Both the position numbers and the translations under genes were made by a program. 64,000 nt of DNA from Massospora cicadina (Eukaryota; Entomophthoromycota; Entomophthoromycetes; Entomophthorales; Entomophthoraceae), in the NCBI GenBank assembly GCA_022478985.1, contig JAKSZP010009556.1:1-64000 (forward strand), given 5' to 3'. Every line of letters starts with the position of its first letter. The first letter of the stretch is position 1. This document shows, piece after piece, positions 33,501 through 44,830 of this stretch. The notes below the pieces were generated by a model that was given only the letters and a program-made list of their open reading frames with translations, ran no database searches and was not told the origin of the DNA.

Positions 33501-34923
33501 CGCACCTTAGGTGTGAGGGGGTGGGCCCCCCTGGCCCACCAGCCTCTTCCAGGTCCCCATGGGCTTTCACAGCAGCGCAGGTATTAGCAGCAACGCTATC
33601 AGGGTTTTTGTTAATTTTTGCGGAAAGAGTTGCATTGGCTTTGGCCTTCGCTTTTTGTTTTCCTGACGTCGGACAAATTTTTTGCGGTGCGGATAAGTTC
33701 GGTGCACCGTCGAGTGGGGCAAAAAAATTTTTTTTGGTTGGGATAGGTTCCAAGTCAGTTTCAACTGAGGCTTGGGTGCAGCAATTGGGTGTGATCAAAT
33801 CTCCCATCGGATCCTCAGATTGAGTGGCCTGTTCAGCTTGGGCCTCCCAATCTGATTGGGTGATGGATTCCCAAGTTGCTTCCGCCGCGAAGGTCTCCAT
33901 GTCCTCCTGGTGTTGTGAGTGTGGGATGGTGGTGGTGACCTTGGCCGCTTCCTTGGCTGCAGTCCTACGGGCCTGCTTGGCCTTCTTCTGCTCCTGTGAG
34001 GAGATGGGCTTTACCAATAGGTAGCAACCTTATGCTCCCCACGGGAAAGCCTCTTTGGTGCTTGCAGTTGGTTCATAGTGCACCTCTCCGCTGGCCATGG
34101 CCGCCGAGGGGTGCTCTTGGAATGTAACGCCCTCTTTAATGGGGCACGTGTGTGCCTTATGGCTGAACGCATCACAGTGGGTGCAAATGGGGGGTGCGCT
34201 GTCCACGGTTACCCGGAATGGGTGGGTGGTGTGCCCTGCGATGTCAATAAAGGTGGAGTGCAGGATCTGGGTTAGGTCCTTCGCGATCTCCTCAGATGGG
34301 GTCAGAACTGCAATGGCTTTGCTGGTGCACAGGTGTGGCATCAGTGTGAAACGTTGCATTTCGAAAGATTGTATTTCACCATATATGGTGAGACCATCTT
34401 TCAGGTGTTGCTCCAAAATGTCACGTTTTACCGTAGTAGGCAAAAAGTCAAATGTGAGGAAAATTTGGTTTGATTTTGTCCATCTGGTGCATTTAGTTTC
34501 GACGACCCATTGCCCTTCAGGGAGGTCAACCACTACGCACACCGCTGCAGCCTCGTCTGCTGCTATTTTGCTTTCAAAACCTAGGTCCAGCCAACCGTGC
34601 GACATGGAGTGAGGTGCAACGTACACCGCGGTCAGGAAAATTTTGTGTACATCTTCACAAAATTTTTCCCATAGGGCCGTGTTTTGGATGTCCAGATACA
34701 CACGGACTCTGAATTCCACCGACAAAAGTGGCTGGGAATGTGGCATATTGATGTACTGGTTGCATCGTGCTTGCCACGCGAGTATCTCCGGGGAAATTGT
34801 GACCGCCAGTTTTTTTAAATTTTTTCCTATTCTGCCGGATTCTCCGGGGCATTTTCGAACGTTAGAGGCCGCGGGCCTTCCGCCTGCTCCTCTTGCTTTG
34901 CTTGCCCAACTGCTCCCTGACAT
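33433..34923 (-). pseudogene. LINE-A1 ORF1 (nucleic-acid-binding protein with CCHC knuckle)
   Basis: ATG at 34,923 (MSGSSWASKARGAGG), basic N-terminus. The central domain contains VRVYLDIQNTALWEKF and GWLDLGFESKIAADEAAAV, then a second domain with FLTFDFLPTTVKRDILEQHL, an RRM-like pattern. The zinc knuckle CTHCDAFSHKAHTC lies near 34,150-34,190. A TAA at about 34,028 stands where copy 2 has CAA; beyond it the frame continues through a Lys/Ala-rich tail to 33,433, overlapping the ORF2 start at 33,500. The protein would coat LINE RNA. Confidence 0.88.
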
Positions 34924-35136
34924 GGGCGCAGACTAATCTCCTCTATGAGATTATCAAACTGGATTCAGACTTGAATTGAATAGGTTGCAAAAGTGATTGC
35001 AACGAGAAAGAAAAGTTCAATATAATCAATACTATTTTATATTATTCTATATGCAGTGCGACGCAAACCTATTTTATAGGTTTTAAAAATATTATATTCA
35101 AATTAAAAATGATTGTGCAATCCCACATATCACATT

Positions 35137-35217
35137 GAAATATTGAGCTTATACATCGATGAATCCCCCTTGGGTTGGGACCATCTAGTACTAAAAAAAA
35201 GAAATATTGAGCTTATA
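35137..35217. mobile_element. 47-bp retroinsert with 17-bp target duplication
   Basis: GAAATATTGAGCTTATA occurs at 35,137-35,153 and exactly again at 35,201-35,217. Between them lie 47 bases ending in eight A on the plus strand. The Y1 copy lacks the insert. Read on the minus strand it starts with T8 and AGTACT and contains GGTCCCAACC and an ATTCATCGATG end, which recalls the T-run and 3' tail of the SINE/ORF1 family. It may be a 3'-tail-only insertion; the alternative is a plus-strand scrap with a poly-A tail. Confidence 0.8.
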
Positions 35218-35439
35218 ATATTAATTTTATCCTGAATTTTCTATTGTACCTTATATAGTACTCCTATATATATTTGATAGAAAAATCACTTTTCTTAATT
35301 ATATTGTTTTGGCTAGCAGTAATAAAAGCCATATTAAGGATACAACCTTTAGATTCATCCTGCTGGGTACATCAAAGAGCCTAAGCTCTGATAAATAAGT
35401 TGGATGACTCTTTTCCTAATTGGCCCAATAATTTCCAAG

Positions 35440-36281
35440 CATAATTGGACATTTCTCATGCATTAAAGAGAAGAAAACTTAACAATAGCTATAATCTTAC
35501 CTTGCTTAGGTTTGGTTCCTCTTTGGTTACTTTATGGCTAAGAAATTCTAACTAGCTCTTCAAAAACAAACACTTACTTCTTTTATATTGAGGTTGTTCT
35601 CTTTCAGGAGGGAGAATAACTCCCCCAGGTAGGCCAGATGATCTTTGAACTTCTTAATGAACACTGTGCTTTGTTCAAGTAGATGAGCACACATAACAAC
35701 TTCAGTTCTACAAAAATTAATATATAACTTGGAATGTAGGTGGGACAATGCACAAGCATAGTAGCATATGTGCTAATTTGTACAGTAATTGGCTGATAAT
35801 CAGCGCACACTTTTAATCTACTGGTAACAGCTCCATCTGCCAATATCTGCTTGACAGGTCCATTGCTGAGAAGTAGTGCTATCCTTTAAGTCCTTTCAAA
35901 GCATCATCAAAAATGCTGAATGGTGAATAAGTCTTTTTGTTAGTCAAGTCATTTAATCTTCTTAAATCCAAGACTATTCAGGGAGATACACCCTTCTATA
36001 TCACCAGCAGAAAAGCGACGCCCAAGGAATCTTGGATAAGAATACTAGGCCTGCATATATAAGTTGCTAAAGTTTTTTCAAAAATTCTCCTTGCATTTAG
36101 AATGGCGACAAAATTTTGATCAGAATGATAAGGCTTCTCAGTGCTGTTCCTGTGAACTCCTCTCTTGCGCAAGCCATAATCATTAGATACACTGCTTGAC
36201 ATATCTGAATGCTGATCCAAGAGCTCATTGCGTTCACCCTCTTCTTATAAAGATGGTTATTGCAGACCGACTTTTTCATTA
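35440..36281 (-). pseudogene. Family X reverse transcriptase (copy X2)
   Basis: Minus-strand reading: QDSLGVAFLLVI then IVLDLRRLNDLTNKKTYSPF, SAMDLSSRYWQMELLPVD, CVLIYL then TVFIKKFKDHLAYLGELFSL, and a last block TKPKQGKIIAIVKF followed by RNVQLCLEIIG. These are the ordered blocks of a Ty3 reverse transcriptase. Its upstream part continues at 45,966 beyond element Z. Frames change several times. Confidence 0.75.
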
Positions 36282-36286
36282 CCAGC
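36282..36286. repeat. Target-site duplication of Z, left copy
   Basis: CCAGC before the left LTR matches CCAGC at 45,961-45,965 after the right LTR. Confidence 0.88.
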
Positions 36287-37564
36287 TGTAAAAATTATAG
36301 GTTTTCTGATCATTCTTGGCCAATAACCCTTAGAATATATTACTTGCACAGGTTTGAGTTTTGTACAATTCTACGCGTTGTATAGTAGTTGATATAATCG
36401 TTTGATAATAGTATAGTGACTATTATCTATAGTTGAATGGAAGTATTAGATTTCAGTCCAACGCTTTGCCAGTATTTCCTCTTGAAATACTTATGCTGTC
36501 TTGAATAGGGATTTGTTCCCTCATACTACCTGTCTTGATGTACTCTTAGATCCCTGTTTGAGTTTCCCTCTGATGACACACAGTTGGCAGCAATCCACAA
36601 TTTGATTCAGCTTCTTCTCTGGATCCTACTCAGATCCTTACTATTTATCTTAAAGAGTCTCCCAAATATTTCATTTATTCGAGGTGGGTCAACCTTGGGA
36701 CAAATATACCACACTGAGAATTTTTCTAGCCAGTACAGGTTTCAACTTGAAACCTGCACTAGGGTGAAAGCAGTTTTACTTGCCATGCTAACCACCCTCA
36801 AGTCTCCCAATTATTGCACACACCAATAATATCCCTGAGAAAAAATATAATAAATGGATTCTGATAAAGTTTACTAAGCTAATACTCTAGTAAAAGTGAT
36901 CTGGTAATTTGTGTGTTTTTTATTAGTAAATTCTTTAGGGAATTTATAGTGGGGAATTTGGTGCCCAACCCTCAGTTGACACCTCCTCAATGAAACAGCA
37001 GCTGTTGCCATTGAATCACCCAACCTTGTCTCAGCAGCAATGGGCTTCCCCATCCTGGCTAGGATTCCATCATTGGATATCCTCAAGACCTAAAATGGAA
37101 AGAGTCTGAAAACGTGTCCCTAACATTTTCCTCTCAATCCAAGCAAACCAATCATATTTGGCAAGTGACCTGCTTAGGTAATGGGACTTGTTACCCATTA
37201 AGGCAGGTCATGAACCAACCAATTAATTCGCTAGTTGCAGGCAGCATCACTCACCTCACAACTTACTCCTTAAATTCCCAATCAGTCAGTGATGAAACCC
37301 AACTGATCCCAATCGGTACACTTGATAGTTAATCAACTATCAGATGCCCCTATATATGTTGGCAACTCTGCCTGACGAGATCTTAAGCATTCATATGGAT
37401 TGATCCCTGATAGATCTGACCAGGAAAATAACCTAAAATCCTCCAAACATAGTTACCCCAAAATCAGGGTCAACTGATATCCAATTAACCTCACATTAGG
37501 GAATTATCCCCTAGTGATCCCTGGAACCTAGCTGACTAGAAATATGGGCAAAAATCTTAATACA
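36287..37564 (-). repeat. Z 3' LTR, with SINE-2a inserted
   Basis: Plus-strand text TGTAAAAATT to AATACA. It aligns with 44,831-45,960, the extra length being the SINE-2a insert and its duplication at 36,671-36,815. The second half is almost identical to its partner. A frame at 37,114-37,332 is repeated at 45,512-45,730 only because the LTR is repeated. Confidence 0.92.
36671..36800 (-). mobile_element. tRNA-headed SINE-2, copy a
   Basis: 130 bp between AGTCTCCCAAATATT (36,656-36,670) and AGTCTCCCAATTATT (36,801-36,815), 14 of 15 identical. The other Z LTR shows the empty site near 45,197. Minus-strand head GGGTGGTTAGCATGGCAAG gives an A-box-like start, followed by an inverted-repeat arm CAGGTTTCAAGTTGAAACC with a B-box position. 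The body ends in TTGTCCCAAGGTTGACCC, then ACCTCGAATAAATGA, a tail of the LINE-A type. It inserted after Z. Confidence 0.9.
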
Positions 37565-37580
37565 TCCCACCTCTTGCCTA
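37565..37580 (-). promoter_or_regulatory. Z polypurine tract
   Basis: On the minus strand GGCAAGAGGTGGGA directly precedes the LTR start TGTATT, the right place for plus-strand priming. Confidence 0.7.
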
Positions 37581-39315
37581 GATATCCAGTGAGAAAAGGA
37601 TTGGGGCAGGAGAATACCACTTTGGACACCCAGTTGAATACTTCATTTGCTCAAGCGGTTTACAATCACCAGTACTCAACGCTGCTCAAGATGACCCTTG
37701 GAATGTGGCTCTCTTCCTCTTCCTCCTTGCTACCACCTACTCAGAGCGTGGTCCCCACAACCTTCTGTCATGCCAGGCTGATCGATTTACTCATGACAAT
37801 ATTAATTCCCAGGATCTGGTTTTCCCCCAAGAAGGGCATATGACCCACTGTCATATTCAGGATTCTTGGTCCAGCATCCTCAATTTCCTGATTTTCTCCT
37901 TGTCCTCAACAGGAGACTCTTACCATCAATGTTTATTTTGCAGCCCAACTAAGAATGCTCATTTATGTTCGCCCTTGTTATTTTTCTTCTCATAACCTCT
38001 TGGCTCATATCATTCTTAATTCTTCTCTGGAGAGCTTATCCCATTAATTTTGAGATTAATTTCTCGAAAATTGGAGCTTAATTGATTTCAGAGTGCATAA
38101 TGTTGACTATCATATAAGTCCAACATCCCCCTTTCATCAAGCTCATATGTCAAATTCTGAGTCACAGTATCAACAGCTGCTCAATAGTTTATCTGATCAA
38201 GATAGTTGGCTCTTCCAGCAGATGAGTCAATCTGCGCGACAGAACCTTTTCTATGTTCCTTTCAGGACTTTTATCCTAGTCGAGTATAAGTGGCTAGTTT
38301 ATCCATGGATTACTGGAAACAGTAATCTTCCCCACTGAAACCAGGTTAGCGATTGTCTTGAATGACTTGCATCCAATACTACCTATGTCATTAGTTCAGA
38401 ATTAGATTTCAAGACTCTCCTGGATTCAGCTCCTTTTGCAGATATTCCTAACATCATCATCAAACCTCCTGAAGTAATGCCTTTTGCTCTCAGTCATTCA
38501 TTCCTCACCAGGTCAGACTTGCTTCTGGAGTTCCTCTTCTGACTTGGTTAATATTATAAGCCAGATGTCTTGGCCACCAAACTCATCATCAGCAACAGTG
38601 TACATTTTGAACTCCCCTATGCAGAATTAAGGGCCCAAGTCACTGAGGCTTTATCCATAGCTCTGAATTCTTCTGATCTTGAAAACATCCTAGGCTGGGA
38701 TATAGCAGCCTATGCTCTTTGCTTTGACAGCCAAGTTCTTCAAAGTTGGGCCACGAAGCTTCCAGCCTCTCCCAGTTTCCATTGCTCTTTCTGCTTCAGC
38801 TTATGAGAAGCTTGTAGTTGTTGCTTGCAGGATGCCATTTGCTCCTTGCATGAATATATCGTTTCTGGTGCATCCCATTGGTATCTTCTGCTGATGGCTT
38901 TGATAGGGGGCATGATTCAGCAACCCCCATCTAGTATCCCTTGCTCATTGCCAGCCCATATGTCTGGTGTTCTTGATGAAGCCCATCAGTAAGCGCTCAA
39001 GACCAATCTTCCAGATCCAGTGCCATATTGGGATTACTTGGGGTTATTTGCTGACTGCCTCTTCTTGTACTATTTCTTCCCTCCTCACTCTGGGGTATTG
39101 CATTTGGCTTCTTCCAACATCTCAATTTCTCTTCCCATAGTCACTTTCTTGCAGGGATCTGCATTTGCTCAACGAGCTTGGTTTCATGTAGTCTAGCCCG
39201 TGCTAGCATCCAATCTCACATAGATTTCAATGGGTTATTCACTCCTACCATGATCCATCCTCCCTCCACCAAGAGGCGATATAGGCAGAATCATCCTCAT
39301 ACCGAGGACAATTAA
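37565..39315 (+). pseudogene. Accessory open frame antisense to Z, broken
   Basis: Between the integrase end and the 3' LTR the plus strand, not the minus, carries a protein-like reading of perhaps 500 residues in several frames. Pieces include ATTYSERGPHNLLSCQADRF near 37,725, SDQDSWLFQQMSQSARQNLF near 38,190, HFELPYAELRAQVTEALSIA near 38,600 and LPDPVPYWDYLGLFADCLFL near 39,010. It ends before AATAAA and T-rich sequence at 39,310-39,360. The stops look like former CAA, CAG or CGA codons. No family is recognised. Extra ORFs at this position, some antisense, are known in plant Ty3 lineages such as Tat/Ogre. Confidence 0.5.
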
Positions 39316-39639
39316 TAAAAATAAAAATTTATAAAAATATATTGGTTTTTCTGTGAAGTTTTTAATAATCTGTTTTTCTATATTTTTATCAATCTTTTGT
39401 TTTTCTTCTTTTTTCCATGGGACTTGACATTGAGTTCAGTTCAGCGCCCATCTTTTTTTCTATTTTCCCAAACTGGATCCTAGGTATACTTAGACCTACC
39501 AGTTTTCTATGGTTCAGAGGTATTACTTTTTTAAGACTTAACCATCTAGATTGATTCAGAGGTCTTTTTTTCGGACTTGACTAAATCATTAGGACATAAC
39601 TAACTTAATGGTTCAGAGGTCCTTCAGGAACTATTTTTT

Positions 39640-40690
39640 ATTATTTTTTTTCCTTGATCCATTGCTTTAAATACTTAGCATGGACTCAATTTACTACCCT
39701 TCCATCTAAGAGGTTCTTGATGGAGTAGGCATCTATCGCTATATTGGCAACAATCTCAAACAGACCTGACCACAATGCATCCAATTTGTTTCGTCTCCAA
39801 AAACCATGCATATTGCAATAGGCAACACTTTCACCTATTCAGTTTTCTGATAAGGCCGTTCAGTTATTATTGTCCATCATTTTTGCTTGTATCCTTTTCT
39901 TCAAAGTAGTATCAAATGCTTGTGATTTCATTTTGATCATAATATTCATCAATCAGTTCAGGTACTGCTCAGCACTCATCCCCCAATGTTGGTTCCACCA
40001 CTGAATATAAAATTAGTGGCAACGCGGCCTTCATCCCATATAGCAACTCAAATGGCATTTTTCCCATCGCTTTATGATGACTGATACTGTAGGCGAACAT
40101 CACCAAACTCAGGTATGTTCCCATGCAGAAGTTCTTCCTGCGACCAGCTTCCTCAGCGTTGCAGCCAGCGTCCCATTAACTCATTTCACCAGTCCGTTCA
40201 TCTCTGGACAGTAGGGTACAGACATGTCTCATTGGATCACATTATCTCATTTAACCATGGGATCACATGAGACGTGAAGTTTGTCCCATTGTTGCTCAGC
40301 AGGATCTTTGGGCATCCATATCAGTATACTACTTGATCCAGGATGAACTTCGCAGTACTGGTAGCATCTACTTTTTCAAGGGCCTTCATCTCGACTCATC
40401 TTGTCAGATGATTGATCACAACTATTATATAATTTTCTCCCACTGAGCTCATCATCAGCGGTCCCACCATGTCAATGGACACCATATGACAAGCAAATCT
40501 GGGGCAGACCAGTTAGTATCCAGTCATATTCTTATTTGACTTGTTGAACTGACACTCCACACAACAAGCTAGATAGTCAGCGACAACTTAATTGATTGAC
40601 TCCCACTAGTACTGGCAAATATGGTCAGTCATTTTTCTCAGGCCTCCATGCCCAACAACCTTATGAGCGGCTTGAACAATAGTTACTCTT
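39640..40690 (-). pseudogene. Z integrase
   Basis: Minus-strand core with blocks matching G1: PYCPEMNGLVK-stop-VNGTLAATLRKLV near 40,150-40,215, where the catalytic Glu of G-L-V-E is Lys and CGA has become TGA. Upstream motifs for the zinc-binding region lie near 40,540-40,570. The C-terminal part towards 39,640 is badly worn. Confidence 0.75.
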
Positions 40691-40699
40691 TCTGACAGC

Positions 40700-41240
40700 T
40701 TTAGAAATAATACCCGCTTCCCATTAATAGTCTTGAAATCTTGTCCATCCATGGTCTTGGTGTTTTCCATCGCTTTTTGAAGTGCACCTTGGATTTCTCA
40801 GAGCTCATTCTCAATTCTCCAACCATTCTCTGGAATAGCTCATCCGCCTGCTGGTATATCATCTGGACCATTGGTAACCATGATAAGCCATCCGCACTCT
40901 GATGAGAAGCCCCCACTTGGTGTACAATCTCATAATTGTAAGCCTGTAACTTCAATGCACATCAGGCCAGTTGTCCTTCTGCTTATTGCAAATTGTGAAG
41001 CCAACGCAACAAGGAGTGGTACGTCAACACTTTGAAGTGAATTCCATGAGAGTACACCCAAAACTTTTTACAGGCGTAAATGACTGCAAGGCATTCACGC
41101 TCAGTTATGGTGTAGTTCCTCTCAGCAGCTGAGAGTGTCCAGCTTACATATGCCAATGGATGTTTGTCCTCAAGTTCATCTACTTGGCTTAATACAGCAC
41201 CTATTGCCATCAACAAACCATCGGTTTGTATAATAAATTC
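40700..41240 (-). pseudogene. Z RNase H
   Basis: Minus-strand frames give AIGAVLSQVDELEDKHPLAY, TITERECLAVIYACKKFWVY, LTYHSLLRWLHNLQ and KLQAYNYEIVHQVGASHQSA. The TDH motif reads TYH, losing an Asp. A stop separates 40,983-41,216 from 40,701-40,955. It is the closest relative of the G1 RNase H in this window. Confidence 0.88.
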
Positions 41241-42174
41241 TCAATCAAAATTCGGATATTTCAAAATTGGAGAATCTATTAAGTACTGGCATAACTCATC
41301 TAAGGATTTCTGTGCTTCTTCATTCCATACGAATCCTTTCTTCAGATCCTTCAAAAGATGGAATAAGAGCTCAGCGATTCTGTCAAATTCCCAAATAAAT
41401 CTTCTATAGTATCTGACCATTCCAAGGAGCACTTGGATATCTCAGACACTCTTTGGCACAGCCATTAATTCTATGGCTTTGATCTTCTGGGCTTGCAGTT
41501 GCAGTCCACTAGAGTTGATCACGAATCCCATATATTCCAACTCTTTCTTGAAGAAGTGACACTTCCTTGTCTTAAGCTTCAGGTTGGCCGCAGACAGTCT
41601 TTTGAACACTTCCTCCAAGTGGTGTAAATGGTCAGTAAACGTCCTACTGAACACTTTAATATCATCCAAGTACACCAGGACGCATCACAACCTCAAGTCA
41701 TTTAGTATAGCATCCATGGCCCTCTGGAACATTGCAGGCGCATTGCACAGACCCTGGGGCATCCTTGTCAGTTGATATAGCCCCTGCATGGTAATAATTG
41801 CATATTTTTCTTGGTCTTCTCTTGGCAAATCGATTTGCCAATATCCTGATATTAGATCTATTTTGGATAAATACTTTGCTTCTCCCAATCAATCTAGTGC
41901 ATCATCAATTCTTGGTAGGGGATATGAATCCTTCTTGGTAATATTATTCAGCATCTGATAATTGATCACCACCCCAATTAGAGCCATCCTTCTCAATCAC
42001 AATAAGAATTGGACTCTCCCAGGGACTCAGTGATAGAACTAGAAGCCCATGCTTCACTAGTTTGCTGATTTCTTCTTCCATACCGTTTTGGCTGCCTTCA
42101 ACTGTCAAATTGGTCTCATCCTGATTGGCAAATTTTCCCCAGTATTGACCTTGTGGATCACATCTCTTGTGCAT
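41241..42174 (-). pseudogene. Z reverse transcriptase
   Basis: Minus-strand blocks: MGEAKYLSKIDLISGYWQID, MPQGLCNAPAMFQRAMDAI, MYLDDIKVFSRTFTDHLHHL with the Asp pair intact, NLKLKTRKCHFFKKELEYMG, and LLGMVRYYRRFIWEF. The N-terminal block KHGLLVLSLSPWESPILIVI is at about 42,050. Three frames are joined by short breaks. Confidence 0.9.
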
Positions 42175-42399
42175 CCCAAATTATGGTTGTCCTGGGAAAA
42201 TACTTCCTGATATTTTTTTAACAATTTGAGCACCTCCTCTTGCTGTCCTTCCATCAGATCAGCAAAATGCTCTCAATCAACCAAAAGGTTGATACTCTTA
42301 GTTACCCCAGCTGGTAATCCCATCTCATCAAGGGTCCCAAAATCGTGGAATTTCCTCAGTTTGGCTGTCGGGATTAGATGAAAAAACGCAATGATCTGA

Positions 42400-43120
42400 T
42401 TATTCTCAATCTTCATCAGTTTTTCACTTAAATTTGCCAGGAGAACTCGAATTCCCTATGGCTTGGCATTCTTATTCCAGGAGCCACCCAAGGCTATACT
42501 ATGGACTTCTTCCAGGGGCTTCTGACCTCCTCATACAGTAGCTCTGGTATCTCTAATGTCAACCCCATGCCAACTATCATTTGTTATCCCGGTGATATGG
42601 TTTCACTTTCTTGATCATCAGTGGAATTCCCCAATTTTCTAGGATTTCTGTCAGCATTTATCATCACTTCCGGCCAACTGGTTGGTATTGAATTGGGACA
42701 ATGCCATCATTGTATATCAAGGTGATGAAGTTATTTCTCCTAGTCAGTGAAGCTTCCCCATCCTTATGATAAACCAATGGTAACGTCTGACCCAATATGG
42801 TTAACGTATTATCCTTTAAGTTACATTTAACTCCATACTTTTATATAAATTAAATCCCAATCAGAATGTCATAGTTTTGGTTGTCCAAAACTATTGCTGG
42901 CGCAGTTCACCAAGTATTCAAATTGAAGTGGCAGAGCGCTATACACTCCACATGAGATGATGGTACTCAGCCTACCTGTCTCATACTCCTTTTTATTTTC
43001 CAAGTCAGGCGAGATCTTCATCCTATTCACCAGCTAAATTGAGACAATATTAATGGGCGCTCCACTGTCAACAATTGCCCTCACCTATACTTGATTCACT
43101 AATACCTTTATGTATGTACA
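42400..43120 (-). pseudogene. Z protease and linker, poorly preserved
   Basis: The minus strand in this interval lies between gag and reverse transcriptase. Near 43,050-43,090 it reads like AIVDSGAPINIVS in broken form, and a later NYDILIGI-like segment lies near 42,850-42,880, matching the G1 protease layout. Confidence rests mainly on position. Confidence 0.5.
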
Positions 43121-43383
43121 CTTGGAGTATTATAAGATAGTATTTAATGAGTGTATAGTGGCGTTATTAGCCAAATAGAGGGTGTGAATGATTTTTGCTG
43201 ATCAATCAGGAAATGATTTCTTGATCACGCTGAGGGGGATTGACAGGTTTGCCTCATCTAATCAAACTTCAATCAATTTTTCAGGATTATCTGCAGCTCG
43301 AATCTTGTCCACTAGTTGTCAGACATATGGTCAAGCAACTTCTTTGATTATATCAGGGTCAATCCCCTTCACCCTGGATCTTG

Positions 43384-44743
43384 TTACGCGTTCACATCCA
43401 AATTGACCACTTGATAAAGTTGATCCTCTATGTCTTTATCCACGAACAGATCACTGATGTCAATTTCCTCATGCATATTATTGGGAGGAACAGGCTTCTC
43501 CGCAGATCTAGACTGTTCCCTGTCTAGGCCGTGGGCCTTTTCCTGACTCCTTTGCAGTTGCAGACTCTTTCGCTTGGACCACGTTGATTTGATCCTTGGG
43601 TTTCTTGCAATGTACAGCGAAATGTCCCTTTCCTCCACATTGGTAACAGACTTTCTCCTTCTTATTAATCAGTCTGAAGACTTTGGGCTTATTTCTCAGC
43701 ACGGTTCAATTGTTTATCTCCTTAGCACCCTCGTTCCATTTTGTGAGATTCACATTTCATACTGGGTTTGATTTGAAACTTCTGTTTGGGCATCAAAGGT
43801 TGCTCACAAGATTTTAAATTGTCTACCATCTGAGAGGTAGTAATTTCCATCACGAACACAGAAACACATTTGGTGCAATTTGTGGTAGGGCTGAAGGGCC
43901 ACTTGTAATGAATTTCTGGCATCAAAATCATCCAGCACCTTTGCTCCAACCAGGATTTGTAATTCCTGGTAGAAATGATCAGCAAAGCTTGCTAAGGATT
44001 CATCTTTATGGAATTGAATGCCCATAACTCTTGTTTTCACTTCAACATGCGCATCAGGCTTCTGAATTCCTTCATAATGGCTTCTTTGGCCTCTTCGTAT
44101 GACCAGCTGTCCCCCCAGATGGGGTAACACTAAATTTTGACAATCAGTATCTAGGCAATTCATCACCATCAATGCCTTTTGACAATCGCCGTATCCATAC
44201 ATTGTCATATTGTACAATCAGAAAAATGCTGGGGCGTTAGCTTAGTGGAAAGTTGGCTGTTTTGGTGTCACTTGTTTATCCTCTGAGGTTTCTCTAGCCA
44301 CCTCTTTGGGTTCAGCTACTCAGCTCACTTGGGGAGTGATTTTGAGCATCATCTCTAAAATAGTGATAAAAGTGGACGGCTTGTTTCTTGGGCTTGTCAT
44401 CTTTCCAATAATCATTTGAGAATTTCTTTCTTCAGCATTGGTCGCCAAATATGGCTCACATTCGCATTTGTGAGCCCTTAACTCCTTTTTTAATTAGCTT
44501 CTAGATATCAGTGCTGAATGCTCTTAAACAAACGCAATCCACTTCATGCTCCATTTTCAGAAATAAGACTTCTCGAATTAAGTCCCCTTCTTTCTTCTTT
44601 AAGGAGGTTACTTTTTCAAGTAACTCATTCCCAAAACGCATGACATTATTGACCCCTTTCTTCATCTTAGCGACTCTTTCTTCCAAGACTGTGAATCCTT
44701 GATGATCCACTGAGTTCAGGACGTTCATATTAATGGTTGTCAA
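43384..44743 (-). pseudogene. Z gag with CCHC zinc knuckle
   Basis: Minus-strand frames 44,501-44,743 (coiled-coil-like start), 43,804-44,217 and 43,508-43,702 form a gag relic. FHKDESLASFADHFYQELQI is typical of capsid. The knuckle at 43,607-43,648 is Cys-x2-Cys-x4-His-x4-Cys in CYQCGGKGHFAVHC, followed by a Lys/Glu-rich tail. A few stops separate the frames. Confidence 0.85.
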
Positions 44744-44810
44744 CTCTGTCTATAATTTTCTTATCTCATCTTTATACGTCATCACTTCTAAATTCTTCTA
44801 CTCAATTACA

Positions 44811-44827
44811 CCCTTTAGTGATCATCA
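44811..44827 (-). promoter_or_regulatory. Z primer-binding site, decayed
   Basis: TGATGATCACTAAAGGG on the minus strand, three bases inside the 5' LTR. It matches the G1 site TGGTGCTCACTACAGGG at 14 of 17 positions. Confidence 0.6.
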
Positions 44828-44830
44828 CTT

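Larger units (their letters stand above)
29736..35021 (-). mobile_element. Full-length LINE-A, copy 1
   Basis: About 5.29 kb between two exact 17-bp copies of ATAATCAATACTATTTT (29,719-29,735 and 35,022-35,038). It has a 5' UTR of about 100 bp, ORF1, ORF2 with endonuclease and reverse transcriptase, and a short 3' UTR that ends in the shared tail. It is nearly identical in layout and sequence to copy 2 (52,620-57,890). It contains several stops and frameshifts and is not intact. Endonuclease-type LINE; placement in the L1 group or another clade would need a tree. Confidence 0.95.
29642..35440 (+). repeat. Family Y repeat, copy Y2, split by LINE-A1
   Basis: The left part 29,642-29,735 and right part 35,022-35,440 together match Y1 (23,265-23,692). 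The LINE-A1 target duplication lies inside it. The right part also holds the 47-bp retroinsert at 35,154-35,200. Confidence 0.6.

Noticed and set aside
35154..35200. A 5S rRNA fragment
   Set aside because: The complement starts AGTACT as in the 5S 3' region, but the following bases do not keep the 5S helix sequence; the match is too short and poor.
23265..35440. Family Y as a site-specific insertion at the same reverse transcriptase codons in both X copies
   Set aside because: Y1 and Y2 both adjoin the end of a reverse transcriptase, but the opposite flanks do not match each other, and the motif is common to all Ty3 elements, so the coincidence is not enough.
37114..37332. A conserved 72-codon gene (repeated at 45,512-45,730)
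   Set aside because: It is the same position of the two Z LTRs; the similarity is due to the LTR, not to selection on a protein.
44221..44300. A tRNA-like A box, TTAGCTTAGTGG
   Set aside because: No B box follows within range and it lies in decayed Z gag sequence.
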